From the NCBI GenBank assembly GCA_002686945.1, contig NYYZ01000002.1, positions 136,010 to 200,009 of the forward strand: a DNA stretch of 64,000 nucleotides, written 5' to 3'. This DNA comes from Planctomycetota bacterium. GTDB taxonomy: Bacteria; Planctomycetota; UBA1135; GCA-002686595. How positions within the stretch are numbered: the first letter of the stretch is position 1; each line of letters begins with the position of its first letter. This document shows positions 63,959-64,000 of this stretch, one piece after another. The position numbers were made by a program, and so were the translations under genes. The notes under the pieces are model-generated. The model was not told the origin of the DNA. It made no database searches and worked only from the letters and a program-made list of their open reading frames with translations.

Positions 63959-64000
63959 ATGAAAACCATGACCGCGCCCACTTTCTCCATGTCCCATTCT
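63959..64000 (+). CDS. possible start of a divergent gene, cut by window edge
   Basis: ATG 63959 opens 14 codons (MKTMTAPTFSMSHS) to the end of the window, 18 bases from the divergent lipoprotein start. Nothing further can be said. Confidence 0.25.
   Translation, partial: MKTMTAPTFSMSHS

Overview
The window is a GC-rich bacterial chromosome segment packed with genes on both strands. It contains no mobile element, phage gene, rRNA or CRISPR array that I could see. Several traits together suggest a member of the Planctomycetota or a close PVC relative: a very long GreA-type protein, tandem secreted sulfatases, a eukaryote-like UDP-sugar pyrophosphorylase, and many secreted or lipid-anchored proteins of no known family. 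This placement is an inference from gene content, not a phylogeny. dapB and ddl show that a peptidoglycan precursor pathway is present.

Layout. 1-4.2 kb (+): the tail of a repeat protein, then an overlapping trio of a serine-less esterase-like protein, a membrane spermidine-synthase-like fusion and a TPR-like membrane protein. 4.25-6.4 kb (-): a secreted HEAT-repeat protein. 6.8-8.2 kb (+): an orphan histidine kinase whose stop interlocks with sdhB. 8.2-11.6 kb (-): sdhCAB. 11.7-17.5 kb: a histidine phosphatase, a MaoC-type hydratase, a thioredoxin-fold protein, a GyrI-like lipoprotein, a protein of unknown function and a CvpA-like protein. 17.5-19.1 kb (+): a cobalamin riboswitch ahead of a secreted propeller-like protein. 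19.1-23.4 kb (-): a NifU C-terminal-type protein, a truncated kinase-like protein, tRNA-Leu(CAA), dapB, ddl and a UDP-sugar pyrophosphorylase. 23.5-29.8 kb (-): fabF, acpP, fabG, fabD, fabH, plsX and rpmF, a complete fatty-acid initiation and elongation cluster. 30-34.1 kb (-): alaS and recA. 34.4-41.4 kb (-): surface proteins, a PfkB sugar kinase and a flippase-like membrane protein. 41.5-44 kb: ssrA (tmRNA) beside smpB, tRNA-Leu(CAG), rsmG and tRNA-Trp. 44.2-47.3 kb (+): pcnB, a strongly structured untranslated region with an intrinsic terminator, and an unknown protein. 47.4-51.9 kb (-): a flavoprotein, a Dus enzyme and a degenerate amidohydrolase. 52-61.6 kb (+): an RlmI-like methyltransferase, a second terminator-ended untranslated region, long greA, ahcY, two tandem sulfatases (the second frameshifted), gluQ and a lipoprotein. 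61.6-63.9 kb (-): a large lipoprotein.

Most of the window is housekeeping: respiration, lipid synthesis, translation and ribosome rescue, recombination and cell-wall precursors. The most interesting parts are regulatory RNA and unusual proteins. These are the B12 riboswitch that controls a secreted protein with no transporter nearby, the structured transcript candidate at 45845-46100, the terminator-ended leader of the long greA, and several proteins that keep an enzyme fold but have lost catalytic residues. Three stable-RNA genes share a TTGNNN-17 bp-(G/T)ANNNT promoter layout, which gives a usable picture of this organism's housekeeping promoter.
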